Shown here piece by piece: positions 10,130-18,652 of a stretch of 32,983 bases of DNA (positions within the stretch are counted from its first letter, which is position 1; each line of letters opens with the position of its first letter). Source of the DNA: Candidatus Helarchaeota ASGARD archaeon Hel_GB_B (GTDB lineage: Archaea > Asgardarchaeota > Lokiarchaeia > Helarchaeales > HEL-GB-B); NCBI GenBank assembly GCA_005191425.1, contig SUPR01000035.1:1-32983 (forward strand). The letters are read 5' to 3'. Under the pieces are notes generated by a model, which saw only the letters and a program-made list of their open reading frames with translations, searched no databases and was not told the origin of the DNA. The position numbers were made by a program, and so were the translations under genes.

Positions 10130-11071
10130 TTATCCCGTTAAATCAAACATTTTATCTATTCCTATTTTTGCTTTTTTAGAAATTTCCGGGTCAATAATGA
10201 CTCTATTCCTTTTTGGTTTTTTAAGCAAAATTTCGTAAATATTTTGCAGTGTATTACTTTTCATTGCCTTACATATTGCTGAATCGAGTAATGGGTAAAA
10301 CTTTTTATCGGGGCCAAAATCTCTATTTAATCTATCAGCAAGTCCTTTTTCTGTAGCAATTATAAATTCTTTATTTAGCGAGGTCTTGCAATAATCGTAC
10401 ATAATTTTTGTTGAGCCGACAATATCAGCTTTTTCAAGGACATCCGGTTTGCATTCGGGATGTGCTAATACTATGGCATTTGGATGGGCTGATTTTGCTT
10501 TTTCAATGTCTTTAACAGAGAATTTGTTATGGACATAACAATATCCATTTTTAGGAACACTAATAATATATATATTTGTTTCTTTTTTTACCCATAATCC
10601 AAGATTTTTATCTGGACCAAATAAAATCCTGTTATTGTTTAATTTTTTACAGATATTTATTGCATTTGAAGAGGTACACATCACATCAGCTTTAGTTTTA
10701 GCCTCAGCAGTTGTATTTACATAAAGGACAACAGGAACATCTGGGTATTTGCGCTTATATTCATCTATGATATTTGATGGACACATTCTTGCCATTGGAC
10801 AGAATGTTTCCAACCCACTGATATACACTTCCTTTTTCGGGTTCAAGATCACTGCAGTTTCAGCCATAAAATAAGCAGCAGCCTCAATAATATAATCAAA
10901 ATTATCCGCTTTTTCTTTTGCAACTTTTGCTAAATATAAGCTATCTCCTATAGCATCTGCTATATCTTGGATATCTACATCTACATAAAAATGCGCGAGG
11001 ATCATTGCGTTCTCTTTTTCTTTTAATTCCAAAATTTTCTCTTGAAGTTCCTTATTTTTTTCAGACAGCAT
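10130..11071 (-). CDS. nadA: quinolinate synthase NadA
   Basis: NadA condenses iminoaspartate with dihydroxyacetone phosphate to quinolinate in de novo NAD synthesis, using an oxygen-sensitive [4Fe-4S] cluster. The 313-residue length is typical of the short archaeal and Thermotoga form. Likely cluster ligands are Cys91 (FCPMAR), Cys178 (GYCYVH) and Cys267 (AICKAMKSNTL). Also visible are AHFYVDVDIQDIAD near the start, MCTSSNA (131-137) and AHPECKPDV with VGST. Cys97 and Cys207 are extra cysteines near these motifs. It starts at ATG 11071. Neither nadB nor nadC is in this window. Confidence 0.95.
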   Translation of the reverse strand: MLSEKNKELQEKILELKEKENAMILAHFYVDVDIQDIADAIGDSLYLAKVAKEKADNFDYIIEAAAYFMAETAVILNPKKEVYISGLETFCPMARMCPSNIIDEYKRKYPDVPVVLYVNTTAEAKTKADVMCTSSNAINICKKLNNNRILFGPDKNLGLWVKKETNIYIISVPKNGYCYVHNKFSVKDIEKAKSAHPNAIVLAHPECKPDVLEKADIVGSTKIMYDYCKTSLNKEFIIATEKGLADRLNRDFGPDKKFYPLLDSAICKAMKSNTLQNIYEILLKKPKRNRVIIDPEISKKAKIGIDKMFDLTG

Positions 11072-11199
11072 TAAAAAATTAACCTTCTTTCAATAAATTT
11101 TTTGAATAAATTTTACATTTTCCTATTATAAAAAATAGGTAATGCATAAATAATAACTAAAAAAATTATTAAAATGGAATTTAAATCAAATTTTATTCA

Positions 11200-12303
11200 T
11201 TAAATGAACCTTAACATTTCATTCTGGCTTTTAATCATTAATTCCGTATTCAAACCTGATGGCAGTTCGAGTCTTGTATTTAAAAGTCCAAAATGCTCTA
11301 AAACAATTTTTGCAGCAGCTGCAATATCTTCTAAATTAAGCGAAACATTCGAATAGCCACGTTTTTTTTCTCTCTCTTGTTTCATCTTTTTTAATACATC
11401 TGCCATTTTGTCCACAATTTCAAAATCAAGTTGATTTCTTTTTGCAAAATAAACAATGTTTTTAATATCTTCATTTGTAAAATTTGGGACGGTGGTCGAA
11501 AGATAATTAATTAAATTATTATCGTCAATTTCACATTCCACAGCCTGCCATTTATTGATTGCGGAAGTCCTTTTTAAATAAATAATCTCTATTGGGATGC
11601 CTATCTTTTCTAACAAATTAACAATCAAATCGCTTAATTCTCTTATTTTTAAAATTATATATAAATGAAGTCCATATGGTTTATGCTCTTGCTGCATATA
11701 TAATCCACGGGTCTGTAAACTTGAAATAATATTTACTCTTATTTTTTTGATCTCATAATTTGGTTGATCCAATGAACTTTCTAATAATATCAAATTACCC
11801 TTTTTAGAATCGTAATGTCGCACCGTAAAGCCCTTAATACCCTTTTTCGAGCTATATATAAATTTTTTCAGTCCTCTAATAGTTGGTTTTATATTATATT
11901 CTTCTAAATCTGTCTCATCAATAGTCACATAATCATATTCACGTCCAATACACAACCTAATTGCATCCAATTGGAGTGTGTAAATTGTACCTAATACCTC
12001 TTGAATTGCTTTATTGATCGGAAACACTTCTTTTATTAATATATCTAACCCTGCAGTTATAAGTTCCCATGGAATTATTTCTCCTCCTATATAATTTTTT
12101 TCGGGTGCCTCAGATGCTGTGCATTCTATCTCATAATCTACTAACTCTTTTTTAATGATAAGCGTAGTTGTACCTTTTTTTGTTTCATAAATTACAACAC
12201 TTAAATTTTTGTTGATAACTGCCCTAAATTCTGTTGCAAAACTATTTTTGTTTTCATTTCGGTCAAAAAAATTATTCACTCTTTCTTTCTTATGACTATA
12301 CAA
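11200..12303 (-). CDS. hypothetical protein, 367 residues, unrecognised
   Basis: I do not recognise this soluble, mixed alpha/beta protein. There is no signal peptide, membrane helix or obvious catalytic motif. It is rich in Ile, Lys and Glu; a Lys/Arg-rich segment (about 308-320, MKQEREKKRG) precedes a C-terminal helical region. The start is TTG at 12303, supported by AGGATGCGATC just upstream, which matches 9 of 11 bases of the ideal AGGAGGTGATC, and by the absence of an early Met. It lies 128 bases upstream of nadA on the same strand, so shared transcription is possible but unproven. Confidence 0.7.
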   Translation of the reverse strand: MYSHKKERVNNFFDRNENKNSFATEFRAVINKNLSVVIYETKKGTTTLIIKKELVDYEIECTASEAPEKNYIGGEIIPWELITAGLDILIKEVFPINKAIQEVLGTIYTLQLDAIRLCIGREYDYVTIDETDLEEYNIKPTIRGLKKFIYSSKKGIKGFTVRHYDSKKGNLILLESSLDQPNYEIKKIRVNIISSLQTRGLYMQQEHKPYGLHLYIILKIRELSDLIVNLLEKIGIPIEIIYLKRTSAINKWQAVECEIDDNNLINYLSTTVPNFTNEDIKNIVYFAKRNQLDFEIVDKMADVLKKMKQEREKKRGYSNVSLNLEDIAAAAKIVLEHFGLLNTRLELPSGLNTELMIKSQNEMLRFI

Positions 12304-12492
12304 ATTTAAGATCGCATCCTATTATTGTGATAATTCTTCTTTATTATTGATTTATTTTATTGTTTCCATTGTTTATTAAGTTTAAGGAGATTATAAATCG
12401 AATTTTTATGGCATTATTTATTTGAATTTTTAAATTCCAATTAATATCTTTTTGCAAATTATTTATTAGTACATCTAAAAAAAATCTAACAT

Positions 12493-13000
12493 TTAAATAG
12501 CATATTTCTTGAGATAAAAACCGCATATTAAAAGAATTATTCCACCAATGAAATTTAAAATTATACTTGTGCCATTTAAATAAATTATTATACTATAAGC
12601 CCATAATTCTTGTGCCATAACAAATAATTCGATTATTAAGTATATTAATGCACAAAATGAAAATGTACTTAGCCAAAAAAGTATTTCATGGTGCCTGTTT
12701 TCTTCTATTCAGTCAAATTTTTCAAAAAATCGTAAATAACCCATTATAACACCAATTAATCTATAAATTAATGGTAGAATTAACGGGATATTGTAAATAT
12801 TAAATCCATATGTATCTAACCAGTTGTCCCATTGAATGACACCCATTCCGTAAGTCCCAAAAATCAGGTTTATTGCATTTAAATCAATTTCATAATTACT
12901 ATATGCATCTATATATTTCACCCAAGGTAAAAAAAAATGAAATGACCAATAATAATAACCCGAAGATAATAGACACACTTATCTCTTCATTTTTATTCAT
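12493..13000 (-). pseudogene. broken four-helix FLPW-type membrane protein gene
   Basis: The reading begins at ATG 13000 behind AGAGGAAA, with a plausible start MNKNEEISVSIIFG and a first helix. A run of nine A (12929-12937 on the plus strand) carries one base too many: removing one restores ISFFLPWVKYID and a frame that runs on. A second lesion is an in-frame TGA (12709-12711) between EKFD and IEENRHHE, after which the frame continues for about 70 residues through two more helices to a TAA at 12493. With one base removed, 507 bases give exactly 169 codons. The TGA could have been TGG (Trp). The layout matches the protein at 9497-10120. Either a true pseudogene or sequence errors; two independent lesions favour decay. 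Confidence 0.75.
12929..12937. repeat. A9 homopolymer at frameshift
   Basis: Nine A on the plus strand (T9 in the coding sense) sit exactly where the reading frame of the broken membrane-protein gene changes. Slippage in replication or sequencing is the obvious cause. Confidence 0.7.
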
Positions 13001-13343
13001 TTAGATTTCCTCTTATTAAATTAATTTAAAATTTCATGTTTTTAAATGAAGTATTTTTAATAAAACATTGTATTTATAACTATAATTTTGTTGCTAAGAT
13101 AATTTTTTTGGATTTCACTTGTCGTTAAAATGGTAAAATATCATATCATTTTTTCATAACCTGTTATATGACGCATTTCTTTAGTCTAAGTTTCTATTTG
13201 ATTTATATTAAATGTAGCATATTAAATCGATATATATGATAAAAATTACTCTTAAATTACTAATTATTAAAAAGATAAATTATTTATTTAAAGGACTTTA
13301 TTCATCTTAATTTTATATTAAATTAATTGGATATGTTTAATAT
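13001..13343. other. AT-rich intergenic region
   Basis: No coding frame, hairpin or RNA gene is evident. It lies between two divergently transcribed genes, so it should contain both promoters, but no TATA element stands out from the background. Confidence 0.5.
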
Positions 13344-14039
13344 ATGTCGATATTAGAAATTACCATGGAAAATGAATGTATCAATAGGTTATTATCTGGA
13401 GGATTTAAATCAAAAAATTTATATCATATTTTTGGTGCTGAAGGGTCTGGAAAAACTACTTTTGGTCTGTATTTAGCATATTTAGTAGCAAAAAAAGGGT
13501 TTAAGATATTTTATTTAAGTTCTACTAGAAATTTCAATTTGATTAGATTAAAACAAATTGCAGGTGATTCATTCCTTGACATTTCTCAATTAATTTTTGT
13601 CCAAAATCCTAAAAACTTTTTAGAGCAGGATAAGATTGTCAACAAACTGGAAAATTTTATTACTGAAAAGTTTAAGTTAATCGTTATAGATGACATAGTT
13701 TCTCTTATGAAGGAAAAAAGTAAAATAGACTCTAAACGACTCTTAAAAAGCAGGATGTTATCAAGGCAATTGGCATTACTTAAAAATATTTCTAGAAATT
13801 ATGATATTATTTCTGTTATTTTAAATCAAAGCTCAATTAATAAAGATGAAGATAGTGGAGAATTAAAAAATGTACCATTCTATAAAGCTGTTGTCACTTT
13901 TTATTCTGATTTTGATTTAGAAATTATACAATCACAAGAAAATTCACTTTCAAATAGAAAATTAAAAAGAATTAAACCTGAAAATCAAGATATTTCTAAT
14001 ATATGTAAATTTCAGCTAGATAATAAAGGAATTATATAA
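13344..14039 (+). CDS. RadB-like RecA-family ATPase
   Basis: A 231-residue single-domain RecA-fold protein. It shows Walker A GAEGSGKTT (31-39), a Walker B-type strand KLIVIDDIV (111-119) and the family pattern of a leading MENECINRLLSGGF segment. Length and order match archaeal RadB (about 220 residues), a RadA paralogue thought to modulate recombination; a short KaiC-like ATPase is the alternative. The C-terminal third is Lys/Asn-rich and weakly conserved. It starts at ATG 13344 with no strong ribosome site, suggesting a short-leader or leaderless transcript. It converges on the CDP-archaeol synthase gene. Confidence 0.75.
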   Translation: MSILEITMENECINRLLSGGFKSKNLYHIFGAEGSGKTTFGLYLAYLVAKKGFKIFYLSSTRNFNLIRLKQIAGDSFLDISQLIFVQNPKNFLEQDKIVNKLENFITEKFKLIVIDDIVSLMKEKSKIDSKRLLKSRMLSRQLALLKNISRNYDIISVILNQSSINKDEDSGELKNVPFYKAVVTFYSDFDLEIIQSQENSLSNRKLKRIKPENQDISNICKFQLDNKGII

Positions 14040-14060
14040 ATTAAAAATTTGTTTATATAT

Positions 14061-14846
14061 TTACCATGGTTCTTTCTTCAATTTTAACTTATAAGCTATT
14101 AAATTACTCAATAAATGGATCAATGGTGTAAAAATTAACATAAAAACCACATAAATCCATGCATTTTTTATAGGGTGTAAAAGATAAGCAAAAAGCATAG
14201 CAAAAGATATAAAATCGAGCTGGTCAATAATTGGTAATGGAGCACCTCTTTCGTATTTAAATCGTCTTTTTAAACCTGAACCTACCATATCACCAAAAAA
14301 TGCTCCAAAGGCTGTGAAAAAGCTGACTAACATTGCAATTCCTGGCATTATTTTAAAGAATTGTGCAATTTCTGACTCGTTTGTAAATAGCGTAATAACG
14401 TGCCCGTTCACCGGATTTAACTGATAATTTTCAAATCCCAAGGTTATCATTACATTATTAATAACAAAATAATTTAGGATCCAAATAATTATTCCTATAA
14501 TAAATCCAAATAAGACGCCACCGATCATACCTTGCCATGTTTTGCCATCGCCTAAAATTCTGCTACCTTTAAAGTACCTTTTTCCATCTATTGGTGTACC
14601 GTTTTTACCAAAAATTACCATTGTAGCATTAGTCGCAAGCGCTGGTACCATCCATAATAGTGATACCACTAAAATAACAATAAAATCAAAAAAATTCCAC
14701 CCTAAAGATGGATTTATTAAGTTTACAATTACTGGGATTATAATAAATCCTCCGAATAAGCTGAGAAATATAATACTGAACTTGACCATTAAATTAATGT
14801 CTCTTTTTTCCAATTTTGGTGTTTCATCATCAAATTTTTTAGTCAT
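14061..14846 (-). CDS. carS: CDP-archaeol synthase CarS
   Basis: CarS transfers CMP from CTP to digeranylgeranylglyceryl phosphate, the activation step in archaeal membrane lipid synthesis. The signature motifs are clear: NGTPIDGKRYFKGSRILGDGKT (about 82-102) and GDMVGSGLKRRF...RGAPLPIIDQLDF (185-212). Hydrophobic helices lie at about 20-45, 52-75, 105-130, 168-190 and in the C-terminal 45 residues. At 261 residues it is longer than typical CarS (about 170-180) because of an N-terminal extension with an additional hydrophobic segment and a longer loop at 135-160. Fifty-six bases separate it from the upstream OST3/6-like gene on the same strand, so the two are probably co-transcribed. Confidence 0.95.
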   Translation of the reverse strand: MTKKFDDETPKLEKRDINLMVKFSIIFLSLFGGFIIIPVIVNLINPSLGWNFFDFIVILVVSLLWMVPALATNATMVIFGKNGTPIDGKRYFKGSRILGDGKTWQGMIGGVLFGFIIGIIIWILNYFVINNVMITLGFENYQLNPVNGHVITLFTNESEIAQFFKIMPGIAMLVSFFTAFGAFFGDMVGSGLKRRFKYERGAPLPIIDQLDFISFAMLFAYLLHPIKNAWIYVVFMLIFTPLIHLLSNLIAYKLKLKKEPW

Positions 14847-14902
14847 CGGTCATCATAATACGAAATAATATTTAACATTTTTCATAGATAACAATTAGAT
14901 CT

Positions 14903-15478
14903 TTAAATTATGGAACTAAGAATCGCCGTGTACAAGTCTTCATCATACATTCTAATCCCTTTTAGATACATTGCGGTCTCTAGCAAGAAAAATGCAATTA
15001 TTATAACAACAATTCCCAGACCTAAATACACATAACAAGAAGATGGCTTATAAAAGTTTTTTGTAGATAAATAAATTAATGAAAAACCACCTAATGCTAT
15101 AAAAATAAATGATGATGCAAGAATTCCTTCAATAATAAATTGGTCGTTTAATGACCTTAAGAAAATTATCGGTTCAGGTGGATTTCCTTGTCCATAACCC
15201 ATGGGAATTTCTCGATATGCTCCTATTATGAAGTACATCCCACCGCTAAAAAAATAGAAGAATAGTATAAAAACAAAAACCATTACTAAATACCTTGAAG
15301 TCAAAAAGCTGGGTATTTTTACTCCTACAAAAGGGTTATTTAACCTTATATTTGGCTTTCTAATAATTTTCTGAGGCCATGGTAGGTGGGCATTCCAAAA
15401 TGATTTTGATAAAAGTGTTTGAGTTATACTTGTTGCGGATTTCTTGGAAATTTTTTTCGTTTGCTTTTTCTTTGTCAT
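14903..15478 (-). CDS. OST3/OST6 (TUSC3/MAGT1)-like oligosaccharyltransferase subunit, transmembrane part only
   Basis: A 191-residue protein with a basic 60-residue start and three membrane helices (about 63-87, 115-137 and 149-172). The loop between the first two contains a Pro/Gly-rich stretch IPMGYGQGNPPEP and then NDQFIIEG, and the third helix starts with LGLGIVV. This order (helix, NP-containing loop, QF-x-x-E at the start of the next helix, GIGLVV-like last helix) is what I remember of the last three helices of eukaryotic OST3/OST6. In eukaryotes these subunits carry a lumenal thioredoxin domain; here none precedes the helices. Asgard archaea have been reported to carry eukaryote-like OST subunits, and an STT3 lies at 24035 in this window. 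Moderate confidence, from motif memory rather than alignment. Confidence 0.65.
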   Translation of the reverse strand: MTKKKQTKKISKKSATSITQTLLSKSFWNAHLPWPQKIIRKPNIRLNNPFVGVKIPSFLTSRYLVMVFVFILFFYFFSGGMYFIIGAYREIPMGYGQGNPPEPIIFLRSLNDQFIIEGILASSFIFIALGGFSLIYLSTKNFYKPSSCYVYLGLGIVVIIIAFFLLETAMYLKGIRMYDEDLYTAILSSII

Positions 15479-15672
15479 AAAAATACCCTTAAAATCAAAA
15501 AAAAATTTCGTTAATTTCTTGATTGATAAATTTGTTTTTTGTTTTTAATAAAAATATGGTGCATTTAATTTAAAGATTTAATTTTATTTTATAAAATCTT
15601 TTCTCCTATACGACCAAATAGCAAATCTATAGACTTTAAAATTAAATAAAAAGATATTTTAGTCTTAAATTG

Positions 15673-16235
15673 TTAATAATTTAGCGGAGACAATTTATTG
15701 GCAATAATTACAGCAACGACACTTATTACTGTACAATAAACTATCATTATTAGACTGAAAAATATTGTCAATAAAATAACGATACCAATAAGCGCAATTC
15801 CTACTGGACCAGTAAAAAGCAATCCTGCATTACCCACTAGTACTATTTCCATTATAATCGTAAATATTAAGCTAAAAAACACTGTCAATAGTCCTTGATA
15901 CATTGCTTTTTGAGGACGCCTCAAAATAAATCCAATCATAAACCCAATTATCGTCCAAGTAAGTATTGACGCAATTAATACTCCTGAAACAAGGTTCAAG
16001 AATGTTGCTGGATCTATATTTATAATCCAAATTAGAAAACCCGGCCTTGGAGTGATATATAATGAAATAGTCGTTAAAAAAACAACAATTGGATTTGCAT
16101 AATTCGCGATATCTGGGGTAAAAATAATGTATTTATCATTTGAAATGTTGAAGTTGGCTCAATGACTATAATTATGATAAAACCTATCAATAAACTTATA
16201 CCTACACCACCTAAGGCAATTAATATCGAATTCAT
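15673..16235 (-). pseudogene. frameshifted multi-helix membrane protein gene
   Basis: The gene appears to start at ATG 16235 (MNSILIALGGVGISLLIGF, a first helix) and reads to about VIEPT. From about position 16151-16163 the sensible continuation, through NISNDKYIIFTPDIANYANP and then several helices, lies in another frame, which runs without a stop to TAA at 15673. One base is missing: adding one gives 564 bases, exactly 188 codons. There is no homopolymer at the site. The intact part alone could begin at an internal Leu/Met near 15999, leaving a 108-residue protein. It looks like a four- or five-helix membrane protein of unknown function, upstream of the OST3/6-like and carS genes. Confidence 0.65.
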
Positions 16236-16692
16236 AAATTTTCTTTCATTAAATTATTCACTCATTCCTTTCACGCTCACCAATTTTTAATTTTCAAAAT
16301 TAATTCAGTTTTAATATTATATTAGTCATTGAAGTTAAAAATGTAATTAATATATTCTGTTTTATCAAAAATGAATTTTGTTAATTTTTTACATATTTCT
16401 GTTTATACAAATGTTTCCAATGTTTTATTTGACAAAAAACCATTAGGTAAAACAAGTCCATTTACAAAATTTTTATTTAATAAAATAATTCACATTAATT
16501 TTTATGAAATAAACCTAATAAATTCTAATTTCATAAGAATTTTTTCTTATTTTTCCTTGTTATGAACATATTTTTTCAAAAAATTAATAATTTTGTTTAA
16601 TTTATTTGAAAAAAAGTTTTATATTGAAATGATCGTGTAATATAGCGTGATCAGATCAAAATGAATTTAAAAATATTATGTGGTAATAAAAA
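16236..16692. other. AT-rich intergenic region
   Basis: It contains only a 64-codon frame of biased composition (16371-16565) that I do not believe. The last 75 bases probably hold the promoter of the AIM24-family gene. Confidence 0.5.
16617..16625 (+). promoter_or_regulatory. possible TATA box of AIM24-family gene
   Basis: The sequence TTTTATATT is preceded by a purine run (GAAAAAAAG) like a BRE element and lies 68-76 bases before the start codon. A short inverted pair TGATC/GATCA follows at about 16630-16652. Plausible, not proven. Confidence 0.35.
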
Positions 16693-17403
16693 ATGACAGT
16701 AAATGGCGTTAATTATGAATATGAAATTAAATTTTCACCTTCTTACTCAATATTAAATATATATCTAAAAAAAGATCAAACTATATTGGCAGAAGCAGGC
16801 TCAATGATTTATCACGATGTTTCTATTGGTATAAAAACGAGAAAAGCAAACAAAAGTTTCTGGAAAAGCATTGTAAGAACTTTAGCTGGAGAAAATTTTT
16901 GGATAAACGAATTTACTGCTGAATCAGGGGATGGTATCATCGGCTTAGCACCACCATATCCTGGAGATATAATGCAAATAAAGGTAGAACCGGGTAAAAG
17001 TTGGTTGGTATATTCTGGTGCATTCTTGGCGTGCTCTCCAAGTGTAGATACTTCAACTAAATTCTCTGGTTTTAAAAAAGGTATGTTTGGTGGTGAAAAA
17101 ATGTTTTATCTCCAAATAACTTCTCCAAAAGAAGCTGACTTATTTGTTTCAGCGCTTGGTGGCTTTTTTATTAGAGATTTAAAGGACGGAGAAAAACTTC
17201 GGATTGATAATTCACACATGGTGGCAATAGAAGGTGAAATAAAATGGGATATCAAGCGAGTTGGTGGAATTAAAGCTACTTTGTTCAGTAAAGAAGGCTT
17301 AGTAATCGAATTAGAAGGACCTGGTAAAGTCATTTTTCAGACTCGGTCTCCATCTGAAATTATATCTTGGATATACCGTTATCTTCCAAAATCTGAAGGT
17401 TAA
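16693..17403 (+). CDS. AIM24 / TIGR00266 family protein
   Basis: A 236-residue soluble beta-rich protein of the AIM24 (TIGR00266, DUF124) family, whose molecular role is not settled; the mitochondrial member affects inner-membrane organisation. Recognisable features are AEAGSMIYHD (about 34-43), the GE-F-N-F-A segment after a basic helix (about 70-82), PGDIMQIKV, the GGFFIRDLKDGE turn, DNSHMVAIEG and the closing LVIELEGPGKVIFQTRSP. Length is normal for the family. It starts at ATG 16693 after GTGGTAATA. It converges on the galactokinase-like gene. Confidence 0.88.
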   Translation: MTVNGVNYEYEIKFSPSYSILNIYLKKDQTILAEAGSMIYHDVSIGIKTRKANKSFWKSIVRTLAGENFWINEFTAESGDGIIGLAPPYPGDIMQIKVEPGKSWLVYSGAFLACSPSVDTSTKFSGFKKGMFGGEKMFYLQITSPKEADLFVSALGGFFIRDLKDGEKLRIDNSHMVAIEGEIKWDIKRVGGIKATLFSKEGLVIELEGPGKVIFQTRSPSEIISWIYRYLPKSEG

Positions 17404-17476
17404 ACAACTTTAAAACAATTCTAATAAATACATAATAAAAATTTTTATTCTTTTTAATTCCTTCAATATTTAAAAT

Positions 17477-18652
17477 TTAATTAATTACAACATCAAGAGA
17501 GCTTGCTCCATCTGAAATTTCACAAGGATAAATACTTGGACTAATCCCAGTCATTTTTGGATATCTATTCTCTACTCTTTCAATAATATTTTTTTCTTCT
17601 TTTTTATCAATTAACGCAATTACACAACCCCCAAATCCAGCTCCTGTCATCCTACTCCCATATACTCCTTTATGATTAATTAAGATATCAAATAATGCGT
17701 CCAATTCTTTACAACTTACCTGGTAATCTTCTTTTAAACTTACGTGTGATTCCTTCATACAGTTCCCAACAGTTTCAAGATCTCCTTTTTCTAAAGATTC
17801 CTTAGCAGTCAATACCCTCTCATTTTCGTAGACAATATGTTTAACCCTTTTTGCGATGATTTTTGGTAAAAAATGCTTATATTTTTCAAAATTATCCGCT
17901 GAAAGATCCCGTAATGAATTAATTTCTAACCCATTCTCGTTCAAAATGTTAACTGCTTCAGCACATTCAGATTTCCGCTGATTCAATGCCTTTTTTGCTG
18001 ACCTCTTAACATTTGAGTTTATAACAAGTAATTCTATATCTTTTTGTTTTATATTTATGATCTTATAATCTAAAGTCTTACAATCAATAAAGATAGCCGA
18101 ATTTTTCTTCCCGAATAAAGAGGCATATTGATCCATAACTCCTGTTTCAATTCCCAAAAATTCTTTCTCTGCCTTGTAACATAATTTTACAAGGTCTATA
18201 TCCGAAATTTCTACGTTATTTAATGTCTTAAACAAGAGGGCAAGTGCTATCTCATAAGCTCCTGAAGACCCCATACCACTTTCCATTGGAATGGTACCAT
18301 GTATTACTGCCTTCAAGCCATTTACCTTATGACCTTTATTTTTAAATTCTGTTATTATCCCTTTTATATAGTTTATCCAATGTTCATTAATCATACTTGA
18401 ATCTTCTATGTCAAATGTATACGATTTGTTGAAATTAAGTGAACTAAAGGTCGCTTTATTGCCATTGTAATTAAAACCTCCAATTATTATATCCTTATTT
18501 ACTGAGCAAGGTAATACATAACCTAAATTATAGTCTGTATGTCCACCAACTAAGTTTACTCTACCTGGAGCTCTTACGAAACTAACATCTTCAATTGAAA
18601 AACCTTTGAATCGTTTTAAATTATTTATAATATCTTCCAGCCTTTTATTCAT
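17477..18652 (-). CDS. galactokinase-like GHMP sugar kinase
   Basis: A 391-residue GHMP kinase with galactokinase layout: sugar-binding motif PGRVNLVGGHTDYN (29-42), ATP loop MESGMGSSGA (123-132), catalytic Asp174 in GVMDQYAS, and C-terminal MTGAGFGGCV. It should phosphorylate C1 of a hexose (galactose to galactose 1-phosphate). The usual Glu of GEHTDYN, which contacts the sugar C6 hydroxyl, is Gly37 here. That raises the possibility of another substrate such as galacturonate or an N-acetylated sugar, so I leave the symbol blank. Start ATG 18652 lies inside the last codons of topA (8-base overlap), with a perfect GGTGAT ribosome site in the topA end. Confidence 0.85.
   Translation of the reverse strand: MNKRLEDIINNLKRFKGFSIEDVSFVRAPGRVNLVGGHTDYNLGYVLPCSVNKDIIIGGFNYNGNKATFSSLNFNKSYTFDIEDSSMINEHWINYIKGIITEFKNKGHKVNGLKAVIHGTIPMESGMGSSGAYEIALALLFKTLNNVEISDIDLVKLCYKAEKEFLGIETGVMDQYASLFGKKNSAIFIDCKTLDYKIINIKQKDIELLVINSNVKRSAKKALNQRKSECAEAVNILNENGLEINSLRDLSADNFEKYKHFLPKIIAKRVKHIVYENERVLTAKESLEKGDLETVGNCMKESHVSLKEDYQVSCKELDALFDILINHKGVYGSRMTGAGFGGCVIALIDKKEEKNIIERVENRYPKMTGISPSIYPCEISDGASSLDVVIN

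Noticed and set aside
12344..12526. 60-codon minus-strand frame
   Set aside because: Low-complexity Ile/Asn/Leu composition, overlaps the end of the better-supported broken membrane-protein gene, no ribosome site.
14542..14868. 108-codon plus-strand frame
   Set aside because: Lies wholly opposite carS, whose family motifs are unmistakable.
16371..16565. 64-codon plus-strand frame in the gap before the AIM24 gene
   Set aside because: Phe/Asn/Ile-biased composition typical of AT-rich non-coding DNA and no ribosome site.
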